Assembly: GCF_030269645.1 (NCBI RefSeq)
Contig: NZ_BSTR01000003.1
Coordinates: 309,523 to 373,522 of the forward strand
Origin: Actinokineospora sp. NBRC 105648
GTDB taxonomy: Bacteria > Actinomycetota > Actinomycetes > Mycobacteriales > Pseudonocardiaceae
Direction: 5' to 3'
Length of the DNA: 64,000 bases
Position numbers and translations under genes: made by a program. Position 1 is the stretch's first letter; each line of letters opens with the position of its first letter. Below are positions 27,246-36,760 of the stretch, in pieces. Below the pieces are notes generated by a model that saw nothing but the letters and a program-made list of their open reading frames with translations, ran no database searches and was not told the DNA's origin.

Positions 27246-28469
27246 GTGAGCTTCGAGACCGACACCGTCATCGTGGGCGCGGGCCTGGCCGGGCTGGCCG
27301 CCGCCAAGACCCTGACCGCGGCCGGGCGCGAGGTGATCGTCCTGGAGGCGGGTGAGGCGCCCGGCGGGCGGGTGCGCACCGACCGGGTGGGCAAGCTGCT
27401 GCTGGACCGGGGCTTCCAGGTCTTCAACGCCGGTTACCCGGCCGCCCAGGACCTGCTGGACATCGAGGCGCTCGCGCTGCGCCCGTTCGTGCCCAGCGCG
27501 CTGGTGAGCGACGCCGACGGGCTGCACCTGGTCGCCGACCCGCGCAGGCGGCCCGGCAGCCTGGGCGCCACCCTGCGCGCCCCGATCGGCTCGGTGGCCC
27601 GCAAGCTCATGCTCGGCGCCTACGCCGCCGCGCTGGCCGCGGCCCCCGCGAAGACGCTGCGCGAGCGCGACGACCGGCCGTTCCGCGCCCGGCTGGCCGA
27701 CTACGGCATCACCGGACCGGTGCTCGACCGGTTCCTCCGCCCGTTCCTCGCCGGGGTGTTCCTCGACCCCGACCTGACGGTGCCCAGCCGGTTCGCCGAG
27801 TTCGTGCTGCGCAGCTTCGCCCGCGGCGCGATCGGCGTCCCGCGCGCGGGCATGCGGGCGATCCCCGACCAACTCGCGGCCGGGCTGCCCGCCGGGGCGG
27901 TCAAGTACAGCTTCCCGATCCGCGAGGTGGCCCCCGGCCGGGTGACCGGGGAGTTCGGCACGGTCACCGCCCGGTCGGTGGTCGTCGCCGTCGACGGGAC
28001 CGCCGCCCACCGGCTGCTCGGCGAACGGGTGCCCGCGCCCGGCACGCGCGGGTGCGTCACGCACTACCACCTCGCCGACTCGCCGCCGGTCGCCGAGGCC
28101 GCCATCGTGCTCGACGGCCTGGGGCGGGGGCCGCTCACCAACAGCGTGGTGCTCACCAACGCCGCGCCCGAGTACGCGCCCGGGGCCGTCCTGGTGTCCT
28201 CGACGTCGCTCGGGACCGAGGACCCGGGCGAGGCCGCCGTGCGGGCCCACCTGGCCCAGATCTACCACCGCGACACCTCGGCCTGGGAGCACGTGCGCTC
28301 CTACCGGATCACCGAGGCGGTGCCGATCGCCGACGGTCCGCTGCGCAAGCCGGTGTCGCTGGGCGAGGGGCTCTACGTGTGCGGCGACCACCGCGACACC
28401 CCGTCGATCCAGGGCGCGCTGGTCTCCGGGCGGCGCACCGCCCAGGCCGTGCTGAGGGCGACGGCCTAG
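27246..28469 (+). CDS. FAD-dependent amine oxidase/phytoene desaturase-like oxidoreductase
   Basis: A 407-residue flavoprotein. The dinucleotide-binding motif VGAGLAGLAAAKTL is at about residues 9-22, followed by EAGEAPGGRVRTDR, the combination typical of amine oxidase/protoporphyrinogen oxidase/phytoene desaturase-type enzymes. The C-terminal FAD motif is LYVCGDHRDTPSIQGALVSG. The substrate is unknown; no carotenoid or haem genes are close. It lies 29 bp after a histidine kinase gene on the same strand, which suggests co-transcription. Translation starts at GTG 27246. Confidence 0.88.
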   Translation: MSFETDTVIVGAGLAGLAAAKTLTAAGREVIVLEAGEAPGGRVRTDRVGKLLLDRGFQVFNAGYPAAQDLLDIEALALRPFVPSALVSDADGLHLVADPRRRPGSLGATLRAPIGSVARKLMLGAYAAALAAAPAKTLRERDDRPFRARLADYGITGPVLDRFLRPFLAGVFLDPDLTVPSRFAEFVLRSFARGAIGVPRAGMRAIPDQLAAGLPAGAVKYSFPIREVAPGRVTGEFGTVTARSVVVAVDGTAAHRLLGERVPAPGTRGCVTHYHLADSPPVAEAAIVLDGLGRGPLTNSVVLTNAAPEYAPGAVLVSSTSLGTEDPGEAAVRAHLAQIYHRDTSAWEHVRSYRITEAVPIADGPLRKPVSLGEGLYVCGDHRDTPSIQGALVSGRRTAQAVLRATA

Positions 28470-28625
28470 GCCGGGGGTTCGTCCCGCGGTGACCCGATTG
28501 TCCAATCCTCCCTGGTGAGCGCCCCGGCTCTCAGTGGCGACACCGGGCCGCGTGGGCACAATGAGGTGGATGAGTGAGCCCGCGACAGCCACCACCACCC
28601 GCACCAGTGATCGGGTGGACCGGCC

Positions 28626-28994
28626 GTGGTGAGGGTGCTGGTCGTCGACGACGACGAAGACGTCGTCGAGGTCCTGGGCCTGTGCCTGGCCAACGGGCGC
28701 GGTTGGGACGTGCGGACCGCGACCTCGGGGGCGGCGGCGCTGGAGGTGTGCCGCTCGCGCGCGCCGGACGTGGTGCTGCTCGACGTGGAGATGCCGGTGC
28801 TCGACGGACCGGGCGTGCTGGCCGCGCTGCGCGCCGACCCGCGCACCCGCGCCGTGCCGGTGGTGTTCGTGACCGCGGTGGCCGAGCCCGACCTGGACGC
28901 GCGGCTGCGCGGGCTGGGCGCGGTGGCCGTGCTGCCCAAGCCGTTCGACCCGTTGGTCATCGGGGACCAGGTGGCGCTGCTGCTGGGCTGGTGA
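28626..28994 (+). CDS. Single-domain response regulator
   Basis: A 122-residue stand-alone receiver: acidic pocket VVDDDEDVVEV, phospho-acceptor Asp in VLLDVEMPVLDGPG, Thr in FVTAVAEPD and Lys in VLPKPFDPLV. There is no output domain, so it must act through protein contacts, as CheY-like regulators do. The GTG at 28626 (or 28629) is the start. Its 3' end overlaps that of the convergent GAF-domain kinase by 38 bp. That arrangement suggests the two may work together, but antisense overlap could also make their expression mutually exclusive. Confidence 0.88.
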   Translation: MVRVLVVDDDEDVVEVLGLCLANGRGWDVRTATSGAAALEVCRSRAPDVVLLDVEMPVLDGPGVLAALRADPRTRAVPVVFVTAVAEPDLDARLRGLGAVAVLPKPFDPLVIGDQVALLLGW

Positions 28995-30216
28995 GCGGTG
29001 CCAGCCAGGGCCGGTCCTCGGCGGGCCCGCCCGTGGGCAGCACGACCTCGAAGGTGCTGCCGCCCCCGGGCGCCGGGAACGCCCGCACCCGCCCACCGTG
29101 CGCCTCGACGATGCCCCGGGTGATCGCCAGGCCCAGCCCGGCGCCGCCTGCCTGCCGCTGGCGGGGCACCTCGAACTGGGCGAACGGCTCGAAGATCGCG
29201 TCCAGCAGCTCGGGCGGCACCCCGGGGCCCTGGTCCCGCACGGTGATCGCGGCCCAGCCCGGCGACACGTCGCAGCCCACCCGGACCCGGCTGCCCGGCG
29301 TGCTGACCCGCACGGCGTTGGCCAGCAGGTTCGTCACCACCTGGACCAGTCGGTCGCCGTCGCCGCGGACCACAGCCCGCTCGCCGCAGGAGGCCATGAC
29401 CGCGACCCCGGCCGCCCGCGCGGTGTGCTCCACCGCCTGCATCGCGTGGTCGACGACCTCGGAGAGGGCGAGCCGCTCCAGCCGCAACCGCAGCACGCCG
29501 TGGCGCATGTGCTGCAGGTCCAGGACGTCCCCGGCCAGCCGCACCAGCCGGTCGGTGTTGCGCGCCGCGATGCCCACCAACCTGCGCAGCTGGGGCGCGA
29601 GCTCGCCGAAGCGACCGGACATGGCCAGCTCCAGCGAGCCGTGGATGGAGGTCAGCGGGGTGCGCAGCTCGTGGCTGAGCACGGAGACGAAGTCGCGCCG
29701 CGTGCGCGCGTTGTCCCGCTCCCACCGGCTGGCCTGCACCACCGCGCACTCGAGCTGCACCCAGGCGGCGAGGTCGCGCAGGTGGCCGCGCTCGAGGTCG
29801 GTGAGCTCGCGCGGGACCCGGTCGATCACGCACAGCGTGCCGACCAGGTGGCCGGAGGGCGCGGCCACCGGCTGGCCCGCGTAGAACCGGATGCCCGGGT
29901 CGCCCAGCACGTGCGGGTTCCGGGCGAACCTGGGGTCCAGCGTGGCGTCGGTGACCTCCAGCAGCCTGCCCGCCGCGATGGCGTGCGAGCAGAACGAGAC
30001 GCCGCGGTGGGTCTGCTCGGAGTCCAGGCCAGCGCACGACTTGAACCACTGCCGGTCGACCTCGACCAGGGAGATCAGCGCGATCGGGACCCGCAACAGG
30101 TGCTGGGCCAGCCGGGTGATCCGGTCGAACCGCTCTTCGCGCGGGGTGTCCAGCAGGCGCAGTGCGCGCACCGCGGCGACACGCTGGATCTCGGAGTCCC
30201 ATCCGTCGTACGACAC
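28957..30216 (-). CDS. Soluble GAF-domain sensor histidine kinase
   Basis: A 419-residue cytoplasmic kinase. The GAF domain (about residues 20-165) has the strings LISLVEVDRQWFKSCAGL and RFYAGQPVAAPSGHLVGTLCVID, including Cys and His residues often seen in GAF sensors of this type. HisKA follows with SVLSHELRTPLTSIHG, then HATPase with NLLANAVRV, DQGPGVPPELL and GAGLGLAITRG. The last 35 residues are a disordered Pro/Ala-rich tail. The start is GTG 30216. It has no membrane helices. It converges on, and overlaps, the single-domain response regulator; a partner with an output domain is not adjacent. Confidence 0.92.
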   Translation of the reverse strand: MSYDGWDSEIQRVAAVRALRLLDTPREERFDRITRLAQHLLRVPIALISLVEVDRQWFKSCAGLDSEQTHRGVSFCSHAIAAGRLLEVTDATLDPRFARNPHVLGDPGIRFYAGQPVAAPSGHLVGTLCVIDRVPRELTDLERGHLRDLAAWVQLECAVVQASRWERDNARTRRDFVSVLSHELRTPLTSIHGSLELAMSGRFGELAPQLRRLVGIAARNTDRLVRLAGDVLDLQHMRHGVLRLRLERLALSEVVDHAMQAVEHTARAAGVAVMASCGERAVVRGDGDRLVQVVTNLLANAVRVSTPGSRVRVGCDVSPGWAAITVRDQGPGVPPELLDAIFEPFAQFEVPRQRQAGGAGLGLAITRGIVEAHGGRVRAFPAPGGGSTFEVVLPTGGPAEDRPWLAPLTSPAAAPPGPR

Positions 30217-30374
30217 GGTTCCGAGTATCGAGGCGCTGACCTGCGGGTTCGACGCGAGCGAGCAGGTGCCCCCGATCGGGTGACTCGGCCGCAGGCCGGA
30301 CCCAGCGATCTCGAACAGGCGAACGAGTGTTCTAATTCACCGGGTTCACCAGGCGTCGTGAGAGGGAGTGGATC

Positions 30375-30815
30375 TTGTCCACCGAGACCGAGTCCGAGCA
30401 GTCGGAGACCGTGGCGGCAGCGCCCGCCACGCCCGCGGCCGAGCAGTCCGCCGCCGTGGCCGAGCAGCCCCCGGCCGAGGAGCAGGCGGCGCCGCCTGCC
30501 AAGAAGCCGCGGGCCACCCGCGTCCCGAGCACCGCGAAGAAGACCCGCACTGTGGAGCTGACCCTCACCGTCACCGGCACCGCCGAGGGCGAGTGGCAGG
30601 CCGAGCTCACCCAGGGCGGCAAGCGGCTGCTGCAGGGCGTGACCGTGCCCGCCGCGGCGGTGTCGCGGGCGGCGGCCGAGCTGCACGAGGACATCTCCAA
30701 GGCCATCGAGACCGTGCTCGACACCGCGCGTGAGCAGCACCGCGCGCGGATGGAGGAGCTCGAGGCGGAGTTGTCCAAGGTCAAGGCCGCGCTGGCCGAG
30801 CTGCAAGAGGGCTGA
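30375..30815 (+). CDS. DUF6319-like small protein with coiled-coil C-terminus
   Basis: A 146-residue soluble protein. Residues 1-50 are disordered (Glu/Ala/Pro/Gln-rich, then basic AKKPRATRVPS); residues 58-95 form a small strand-rich segment (VELTLTVTGTAEGEWQAELTQGGKRLLQGVTV); residues 95-146 are helical with a heptad pattern (MEELEAELSKVKAALAELQEG). This matches the family annotated DUF6319 in Pseudonocardiales, function unknown. The start is a TTG, supported by AGAGGGAG a few bases upstream. It is divergent from the GAF kinase gene. The gene ends in a bidirectional hairpin. Confidence 0.8.
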   Translation: MSTETESEQSETVAAAPATPAAEQSAAVAEQPPAEEQAAPPAKKPRATRVPSTAKKTRTVELTLTVTGTAEGEWQAELTQGGKRLLQGVTVPAAAVSRAAAELHEDISKAIETVLDTAREQHRARMEELEAELSKVKAALAELQEG

Positions 30816-30824
30816 GCACCGGGT

Positions 30825-30858
30825 CCACCTTCACCGGTCTATCTGCCGGTGAAGGTGG
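30825..30858. terminator. Bidirectional hairpin terminator
   Basis: A perfect 13-bp inverted repeat (30825-30837 with 30846-30858), with loop TCTATCTG, sits between the two convergent genes. Its right arm is the end of the enoyl-CoA hydratase coding sequence. Confidence 0.75.
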
Positions 30859-31612
30859 CCCTACCCGGTCCGTCAGCCAGGAACGACCGGATCCCGCCGC
30901 GCAGGTCCTCGGTGTCGAACAGGGCCGCGGCGATGGTGGTGACGTTGGCGTCGGCCTCCTCGACGCCGCCGTGCTCGAAGTGCCGCAGGACGTGCTTGGT
31001 CGCCCGGTGCGCCCGGCTCGGCCCCTCGGCCAGCAGGGTCGCGTAGGACAGCGCCGCGTCGGCGAACCCCTGCTCGGGGAGCACCTGGTTGACCACGTTC
31101 CAGCGCTCCAGGGTGTGCGCGTCGTACTTGTCGCCGGTCAGCACGAACTCCTTCGCCCGCCCCACCCCGGCCCGCGCGGCCAACCGCTGGGTGCCGCCCA
31201 TGGTGGGGGTGAGGCCGATGACGTTCTCCACCAGCCCGAACCGGGCGTGCTCGGCGGCCAGCAGGATGTCGCAGGCCAGCGCCACCTCGAACGCCCAGGT
31301 CAGGGTGAGCCCGTGCGCGGCGAAGACGGTCGGGCAGTCCAGGTCCACGATCCGCTGGGGTAGCTGCAGCATGGCGTCGAACAGGGCCTTGGCGTCCTGC
31401 GGGGTGGCCTGGGCGGCGAACAGGGACACGTCGACGCCGCCGCTGACGACCTTCCCGGCGGACCGCACGAGGACCGCGCGGGGCGGGTGGCGGTCGATCT
31501 CGTCGAGGGCGTCCATGAAGCGCTCGTGCAGCTCACCGGTGTAGAGGTTGAGCGGTGGCGCGTCGATGGTCACCACCGCGACGGCACCGATCCGGGTCAG
31601 CTCCACGCCCAC
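30839..31612 (-). CDS. Enoyl-CoA hydratase/isomerase family protein
   Basis: A 257-residue crotonase-fold protein. The oxyanion-hole segments are visible as SAGKVVSGGVDVSLF and AAHGLTLTWAFEVALACD. The second catalytic Glu of classical hydratases is not obvious: LVENVIGLTPTMGGTQRL keeps one Glu in the usual neighbourhood. It may be a hydratase, an isomerase or another crotonase. The start is GTG 31612, with GAGAGGAC nine bases upstream; the long upstream open frame runs through a tandem repeat and is not coding. It stands alone on its strand. Confidence 0.86.
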   Translation of the reverse strand: MGVELTRIGAVAVVTIDAPPLNLYTGELHERFMDALDEIDRHPPRAVLVRSAGKVVSGGVDVSLFAAQATPQDAKALFDAMLQLPQRIVDLDCPTVFAAHGLTLTWAFEVALACDILLAAEHARFGLVENVIGLTPTMGGTQRLAARAGVGRAKEFVLTGDKYDAHTLERWNVVNQVLPEQGFADAALSYATLLAEGPSRAHRATKHVLRHFEHGGVEEADANVTTIAAALFDTEDLRGGIRSFLADGPGRATFTGR

Positions 31613-31686
31613 TGTTCGGTCCTCTCGCCCGCCGCCGCTCCGCACGGCGATCTTCGCCCAGGCTTCCCTTTCCGGGCGCTTTTCGC

Positions 31687-31770
31687 TCGCTGGAACAGGT
31701 CGGTGCCCTGCCAAGGTGACCCCAACTGTCTTGTTCGCTGGAACAGGTTGGTGCGCTGCCAGGACGACCC
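31687..31770 (+). repeat. Two tandem ~36-bp direct repeats (48-bp period)
   Basis: Units beginning TCGCTGGAACAGGT(C/T)GGTGC are found at 31687 and 31735 and continue for about 36 bp with few differences. They lie between the divergent enoyl-CoA hydratase and SDR genes (31613-32000), a gap with no supported gene. Confidence 0.7.
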
Positions 31771-31827
31771 GCCATGTTTCGCCATTCCCCCTCTTCTCCT
31801 GCCCCACCCACTCTGGCATCTAGTCGT

Positions 31828-31837
31828 TATCTAGATA
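31828..31837. promoter_or_regulatory. AT-rich palindrome (possible operator)
   Basis: TATCTAGATA lies in an unusually AT-rich island (about 31818-31880), with further CTAG steps nearby. In this GC-rich genome such an island between divergent genes is likely a promoter/operator. No regulator can be named. Confidence 0.35.
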
Positions 31838-31961
31838 GCTGTATCCTAGAGAATTTATGCCGATAGAAAGATAAGAGTGCAGCACCTCGGTCGGCGAGGG
31901 CGGCGTCGGGGGGTTGACCGGGAGGTCGGGGGGCGCTTCTACAGTTGGTGGGAACTTTTGG

Positions 31962-31997
31962 GCGATTGAGGACGGCAGTGCGATTGAGGACGGCAGT
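31962..31997 (+). repeat. Perfect 18-bp tandem duplication at the SDR ribosome-binding site
   Basis: GCGATTGAGGACGGCAGT occurs twice (31962-31979, 31980-31997) directly before the ATG at 32001. Each copy contains a GAGGA Shine-Dalgarno core, so the ribosome-binding site is doubled. Confidence 0.85.
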
Positions 31998-32000
31998 GCG

Positions 32001-33530
32001 ATGACGACCACCCAGGACAACCCGGCGACCCGGGACGACCCGGCACGCCCGGACGACGTCGGACCCGGGGACGCGGCCGACCGGCCCGCCCAGGACGCCG
32101 ACCTGGGCCCGGGGGTCGACCCGGCGCGGCTGCGCGAGTGCCTCGCGGTGATCGCCGAGATCGACGCGCTGCCCACCGAGCACCCGGACGCCGTCGCCAT
32201 CCGGCGGGCCACCGCGGGCATCTACAAGTCCGTGCGGCAGCGCAGGCGGTCCGCCAAGCGCGCCGCCGTCACCGCGGCCGACAACGCGGTCACCTCCGCC
32301 ACCGCCACCGGCTCGCCCAACCGGATCGACGACGAGACCCAGGGCATCCCGCTGGTCTCCAACACCCCCGGTGCCTCCGCGGGCACCCTGCTGCGCGCTC
32401 GCTCCTGTTACACCTGCAAGCAGCGCTACCACCAGGTCGACGCCTTCTACCACCAGCTGTGCCCGCCGTGCGCGGAGCTGAACCGGTCGCGGCGGGACGC
32501 GCGGACCGACCTGTCCGGTCGGCGGGCGCTGCTGACCGGTGGGCGGGCGAAGATCGGGATGTACATCGCCCTGCGGCTGTTGCGCGACGGCGCGCACACG
32601 ACGATCACCACCCGGTTCCCGCGGGACGCCGTGCGCCGGTTCGCCGCGATGCCCGACGCCGGGGACTGGCTGCACCGGCTGCAGGTGGTGGGCATCGACC
32701 TGCGCGACCCGGCCCAGGTCGTCGACCTGGCCGACGCCGTGGCCGCGCGCGGGCCGCTGGACATCCTGATCAACAACGCCGCGCAGACCGTGCGCCGCTC
32801 ACCCGGGTCCTACGCGCCGCTGGCCGAGGCCGAGTCGGCCCCGCTGCCGCCCGGGCCGCTACCGGAGATCCTCACCCTCGGGGAGACCAGTGCCGCTCAC
32901 CCGGCCGCGCTGGTGGGCGCGGTCGAGCACACGCCGCACGACGTGCACCCGTTGACCGCGCTCGCGCTCACCGCCGGTTCGGCCAGTCCCGAGCGGATCG
33001 CCGACAACACCGCGATCGACGCGGGCGGGCTGGTGCCGGACCTGCACGCGGTCAACAGCTGGACCCAGCGGGTGCACGAGGTCGACGCGATGGAGCTGCT
33101 GGAAGTCCAGCTGTGCAACCAGACCGCGCCGTTCATCCTCGTGAGCAGGCTGCGCCCGGCGATGGCGGCCGCGCCCGCGCGGCGCAAGTACGTGGTGAAC
33201 GTGTCCGCAATGGAGGGTCAGTTCAGCCGTGCCTACAAAGGACCTGGGCACCCGCACACGAACATGGCCAAGGCGGCGCTGAACATGCTCACCCGCACCA
33301 GTGCCGAGGAGATGCTCACCGACGGGATCCTGATGACCGCGGTGGACACCGGCTGGATCACCGACGAGCGCCCGCACCCGACCAAGATGCGGTTGGCGGA
33401 CGAGGGTTTCCACGCCCCACTGGACCTCGTGGACGGTGCCGCGCGGGTGTACGACCCGATCGTGCGCGGCGAGGCGGGCGAGGACATCCGCGGCTGCTTC
33501 CTCAAGGACTACTCCCCCGCGGCCTGGTGA
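32001..33530 (+). CDS. Large SDR-family oxidoreductase with Cys4 knuckle
   Basis: A 509-residue protein. The N-terminal 150 residues are disordered then helical, with a basic patch (KSVRQRRRSAKRAA). A zinc-knuckle-like CYTCKQ ... LCPPC follows (about 134-155). The rest is a Rossmann domain of the short-chain dehydrogenase superfamily: cofactor loop TGGRAKIG, NNAAQTVRRSP and the catalytic region VNVSAMEGQF ... HPHTNMAKAALNM. The usual YxxxK reads TxxxK here, a variation I recall as characteristic of this long SDR subfamily, which also has eukaryotic members. The reaction is unknown. The ATG at 32001 has a duplicated GAGGA site upstream. Confidence 0.85.
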   Translation: MTTTQDNPATRDDPARPDDVGPGDAADRPAQDADLGPGVDPARLRECLAVIAEIDALPTEHPDAVAIRRATAGIYKSVRQRRRSAKRAAVTAADNAVTSATATGSPNRIDDETQGIPLVSNTPGASAGTLLRARSCYTCKQRYHQVDAFYHQLCPPCAELNRSRRDARTDLSGRRALLTGGRAKIGMYIALRLLRDGAHTTITTRFPRDAVRRFAAMPDAGDWLHRLQVVGIDLRDPAQVVDLADAVAARGPLDILINNAAQTVRRSPGSYAPLAEAESAPLPPGPLPEILTLGETSAAHPAALVGAVEHTPHDVHPLTALALTAGSASPERIADNTAIDAGGLVPDLHAVNSWTQRVHEVDAMELLEVQLCNQTAPFILVSRLRPAMAAAPARRKYVVNVSAMEGQFSRAYKGPGHPHTNMAKAALNMLTRTSAEEMLTDGILMTAVDTGWITDERPHPTKMRLADEGFHAPLDLVDGAARVYDPIVRGEAGEDIRGCFLKDYSPAAW

Positions 33531-33617
33531 CGGCCGCGCCCCGTAACGGGAACCTCGCCCACCCCGACGCGTCTTGAAGCAGGACAGGACAGCGACACGG
33601 GAAGAGGGGGAGCGACC

Positions 33618-34229
33618 ATGGAGATCACCGGACGCAAGGTGAGCGGTTTAGTCCTCGGGGTGGCACTGGCCGTGGGGGCGGTCGGGTGCACCACGGTGCA
33701 GGGGGCCGAGGGCAAGGGGGCGGTCACGACCACCACCGCGCCGGGCACCGCGACCGTCACCGAGACGGTGACGGAGAACGCGCAGCCCGCCGGGTCCAAG
33801 AGCAACACCGGTGGCTCCGGCAGCTCCGGCGGCTCGGCGAAGACCACCACCACGACGCACAAGGGCGGCGGCACGACGACGACCACCACGACCAAGCCCG
33901 CCACGTCCGGGGCCAAGATCGTGAGCTTCACCGTGGTCAGCAAGCCCGCCTGCCCGGTGCTGGCCAAGCCCGGCGCGCCGTTCTCCTCCCCCGGTTCGCC
34001 GGTGGTCATCGCCTGGAAGATCACCGGGGCGACCGGCGCGGCGATCTCGCTGGACAGCCCGGGCATGTACGGCTCCTACGGCAGCGACTACCCGGCCAGC
34101 GGCCAGCTCGAGCTGGGCTTCACCTGCGACACCACCCCGGGCAAGACGACGCACACCTACACCGTCTTCGCCAAGGACATGAAGTCGGTGTCGCAGAGCC
34201 TGACCGTCAGCGCGACCAACAACACGTGA
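33618..34229 (+). CDS. Lipoprotein with Thr-rich linker
   Basis: A 203-residue exported lipoprotein: basic start, hydrophobic stretch and lipobox AVGC (Cys at about residue 24). A long Thr/Ser/Gly linker (about 35-95, several TTTT runs) leads to a C-terminal domain of about 105 residues with an Ig-like beta pattern (KIVSFTVVSKPACPVL ... VVIAWKITGATGAAISLDSPG ... LGFTCDTTPGKTTHTYTVFAKD) and a Cys pair that could form a disulfide. The function is unknown; such a layout fits a cell-surface binding or sensor domain. A GGAGCG motif precedes the ATG. The small membrane-protein gene follows on the same strand. Confidence 0.85.
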   Translation: MEITGRKVSGLVLGVALAVGAVGCTTVQGAEGKGAVTTTTAPGTATVTETVTENAQPAGSKSNTGGSGSSGGSAKTTTTTHKGGGTTTTTTTKPATSGAKIVSFTVVSKPACPVLAKPGAPFSSPGSPVVIAWKITGATGAAISLDSPGMYGSYGSDYPASGQLELGFTCDTTPGKTTHTYTVFAKDMKSVSQSLTVSATNNT

Positions 34230-34312
34230 CCACCGTCCACAGCGGACACAAGTCCGTACGCGTGAACGCCGCCGGAACGGGTACCTCTCGGACAAGAGCT
34301 ACCGAGAGGTCC

Positions 34313-34627
34313 GTGGTCACCGTGCGCAGATACTTCCTTGAGGGCTTCCTCGCCGGAGCGGGCGCCGCCGCCAGCGGCACCGTCGCGGTCCACTCGTCGT
34401 CGATCATGTGGGGCGTGATCGCCGTGCTGCTGGGCGGCGTGGCCATCGCCTGCTTCGCCGCCAGCTTCCGCTCCCACCCGGTGTCCCCGTCGGGCCCGGC
34501 CGAGGACGCCGCGGAATCCACACACGTCAAGCGCAGGCCGCGCAGGCTGGGCTCGACCCGGTTGTTCGGGAGCAGCCCCAGCACCACGGTCGCGCCCACC
34601 CCGCCCAAGGGCCTGCCCACCCCGTAG
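34313..34627 (+). CDS. Small membrane protein, unknown
   Basis: A 104-residue protein starting at GTG 34313, with GAGAGGT directly upstream (a GTG three codons later is an alternative). Residues 5-52 contain two hydrophobic segments (FLEGFLAGAGAAASGTVAV and IMWGVIAVLLGGVAIACFAA); the remainder is a basic, Pro/Ser/Thr-rich tail (KRRPRRLGSTRLFG) likely in the cytoplasm. No family is recognised. Codon use is like that of its neighbours, and the ORF is open, but without homology evidence it is less certain than most entries here. It follows the lipoprotein gene by 83 bp. Confidence 0.55.
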   Translation: MVTVRRYFLEGFLAGAGAAASGTVAVHSSSIMWGVIAVLLGGVAIACFAASFRSHPVSPSGPAEDAAESTHVKRRPRRLGSTRLFGSSPSTTVAPTPPKGLPTP

Positions 34628-34718
34628 CCCGGCGAACCGTCCGGCGGGATGGCCCTGACCGGCCCCCTCGGCAGAGCTGTTCAGCCCTGGCAACCGCTGT
34701 GACCAGCGGAGACGAAGG

Positions 34719-35161
34719 CTATCGGGGCAGCTTCACGACCGTCACGAAGAACTCATCTATCTTTCGAATGATCTCGATGAAGCGGTCGAAGTCGACCGGC
34801 TTGGTGACGTAGGCGTTGGCGTGCAGCTCGTAGCTGCGCAGGATGTCCTCCTCCGCCTCCGAGGTCGTGAGCACCACCACCGGGATGAGCCGCAGCGCGG
34901 CGTCGGCCTTGATCTCGGCGAGCACCTGCCTGCCGTCGAAGCGCGGGAGGTTGAGGTCGAGCAGGATCAGGTCCGGGCGCGGGGCGTCGGCGAACTGGCC
35001 CTCGCGGCGCAGGAACTGGACCGCCTGCTCGCCGTCGCGCACGACGTGCAGCTGGTTGCGGATCTTGTAGTGCTCGAAGGCCTCCCTGGTCATCAGCACG
35101 TCGCCGTCGTCGTCCTCGACGAGCAGCACGTCGATGACCTTGATCGAGGGGGTGGGGTCGG

Positions 35162-35165
<4 letters not shown>
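34719..35165 (-). CDS. Rcp1-type single-domain response regulator
   Basis: A 148-residue receiver of the Rcp1/phytochrome-regulator kind: [17 protein letters not shown], phospho-acceptor in [13 protein letters not shown], Thr in [12 protein letters not shown] and Lys in [11 protein letters not shown]. The spacing of the DDxxD pocket and the long alpha4 insert are typical. No output domain. Its GTG start (35165) overlaps the stop codon of the CHASE3 kinase by 4 bp, so it is the third gene of a coupled phosphatase-kinase-receiver operon. It probably receives phosphate from that kinase and passes it on to, or competes with, the receiver of the SpoIIE phosphatase. Confidence 0.92.

Positions 35166-36752
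<1,587 letters not shown>

Positions 36753-36760
<8 letters not shown>

Noticed and set aside
31597..31823. Small open frames across the 31.7-kb direct repeats (repeating amino-acid pattern on both strands)
   Set aside because: The pattern simply reflects the DNA repeat; no start site, and frames on both strands are equally open.
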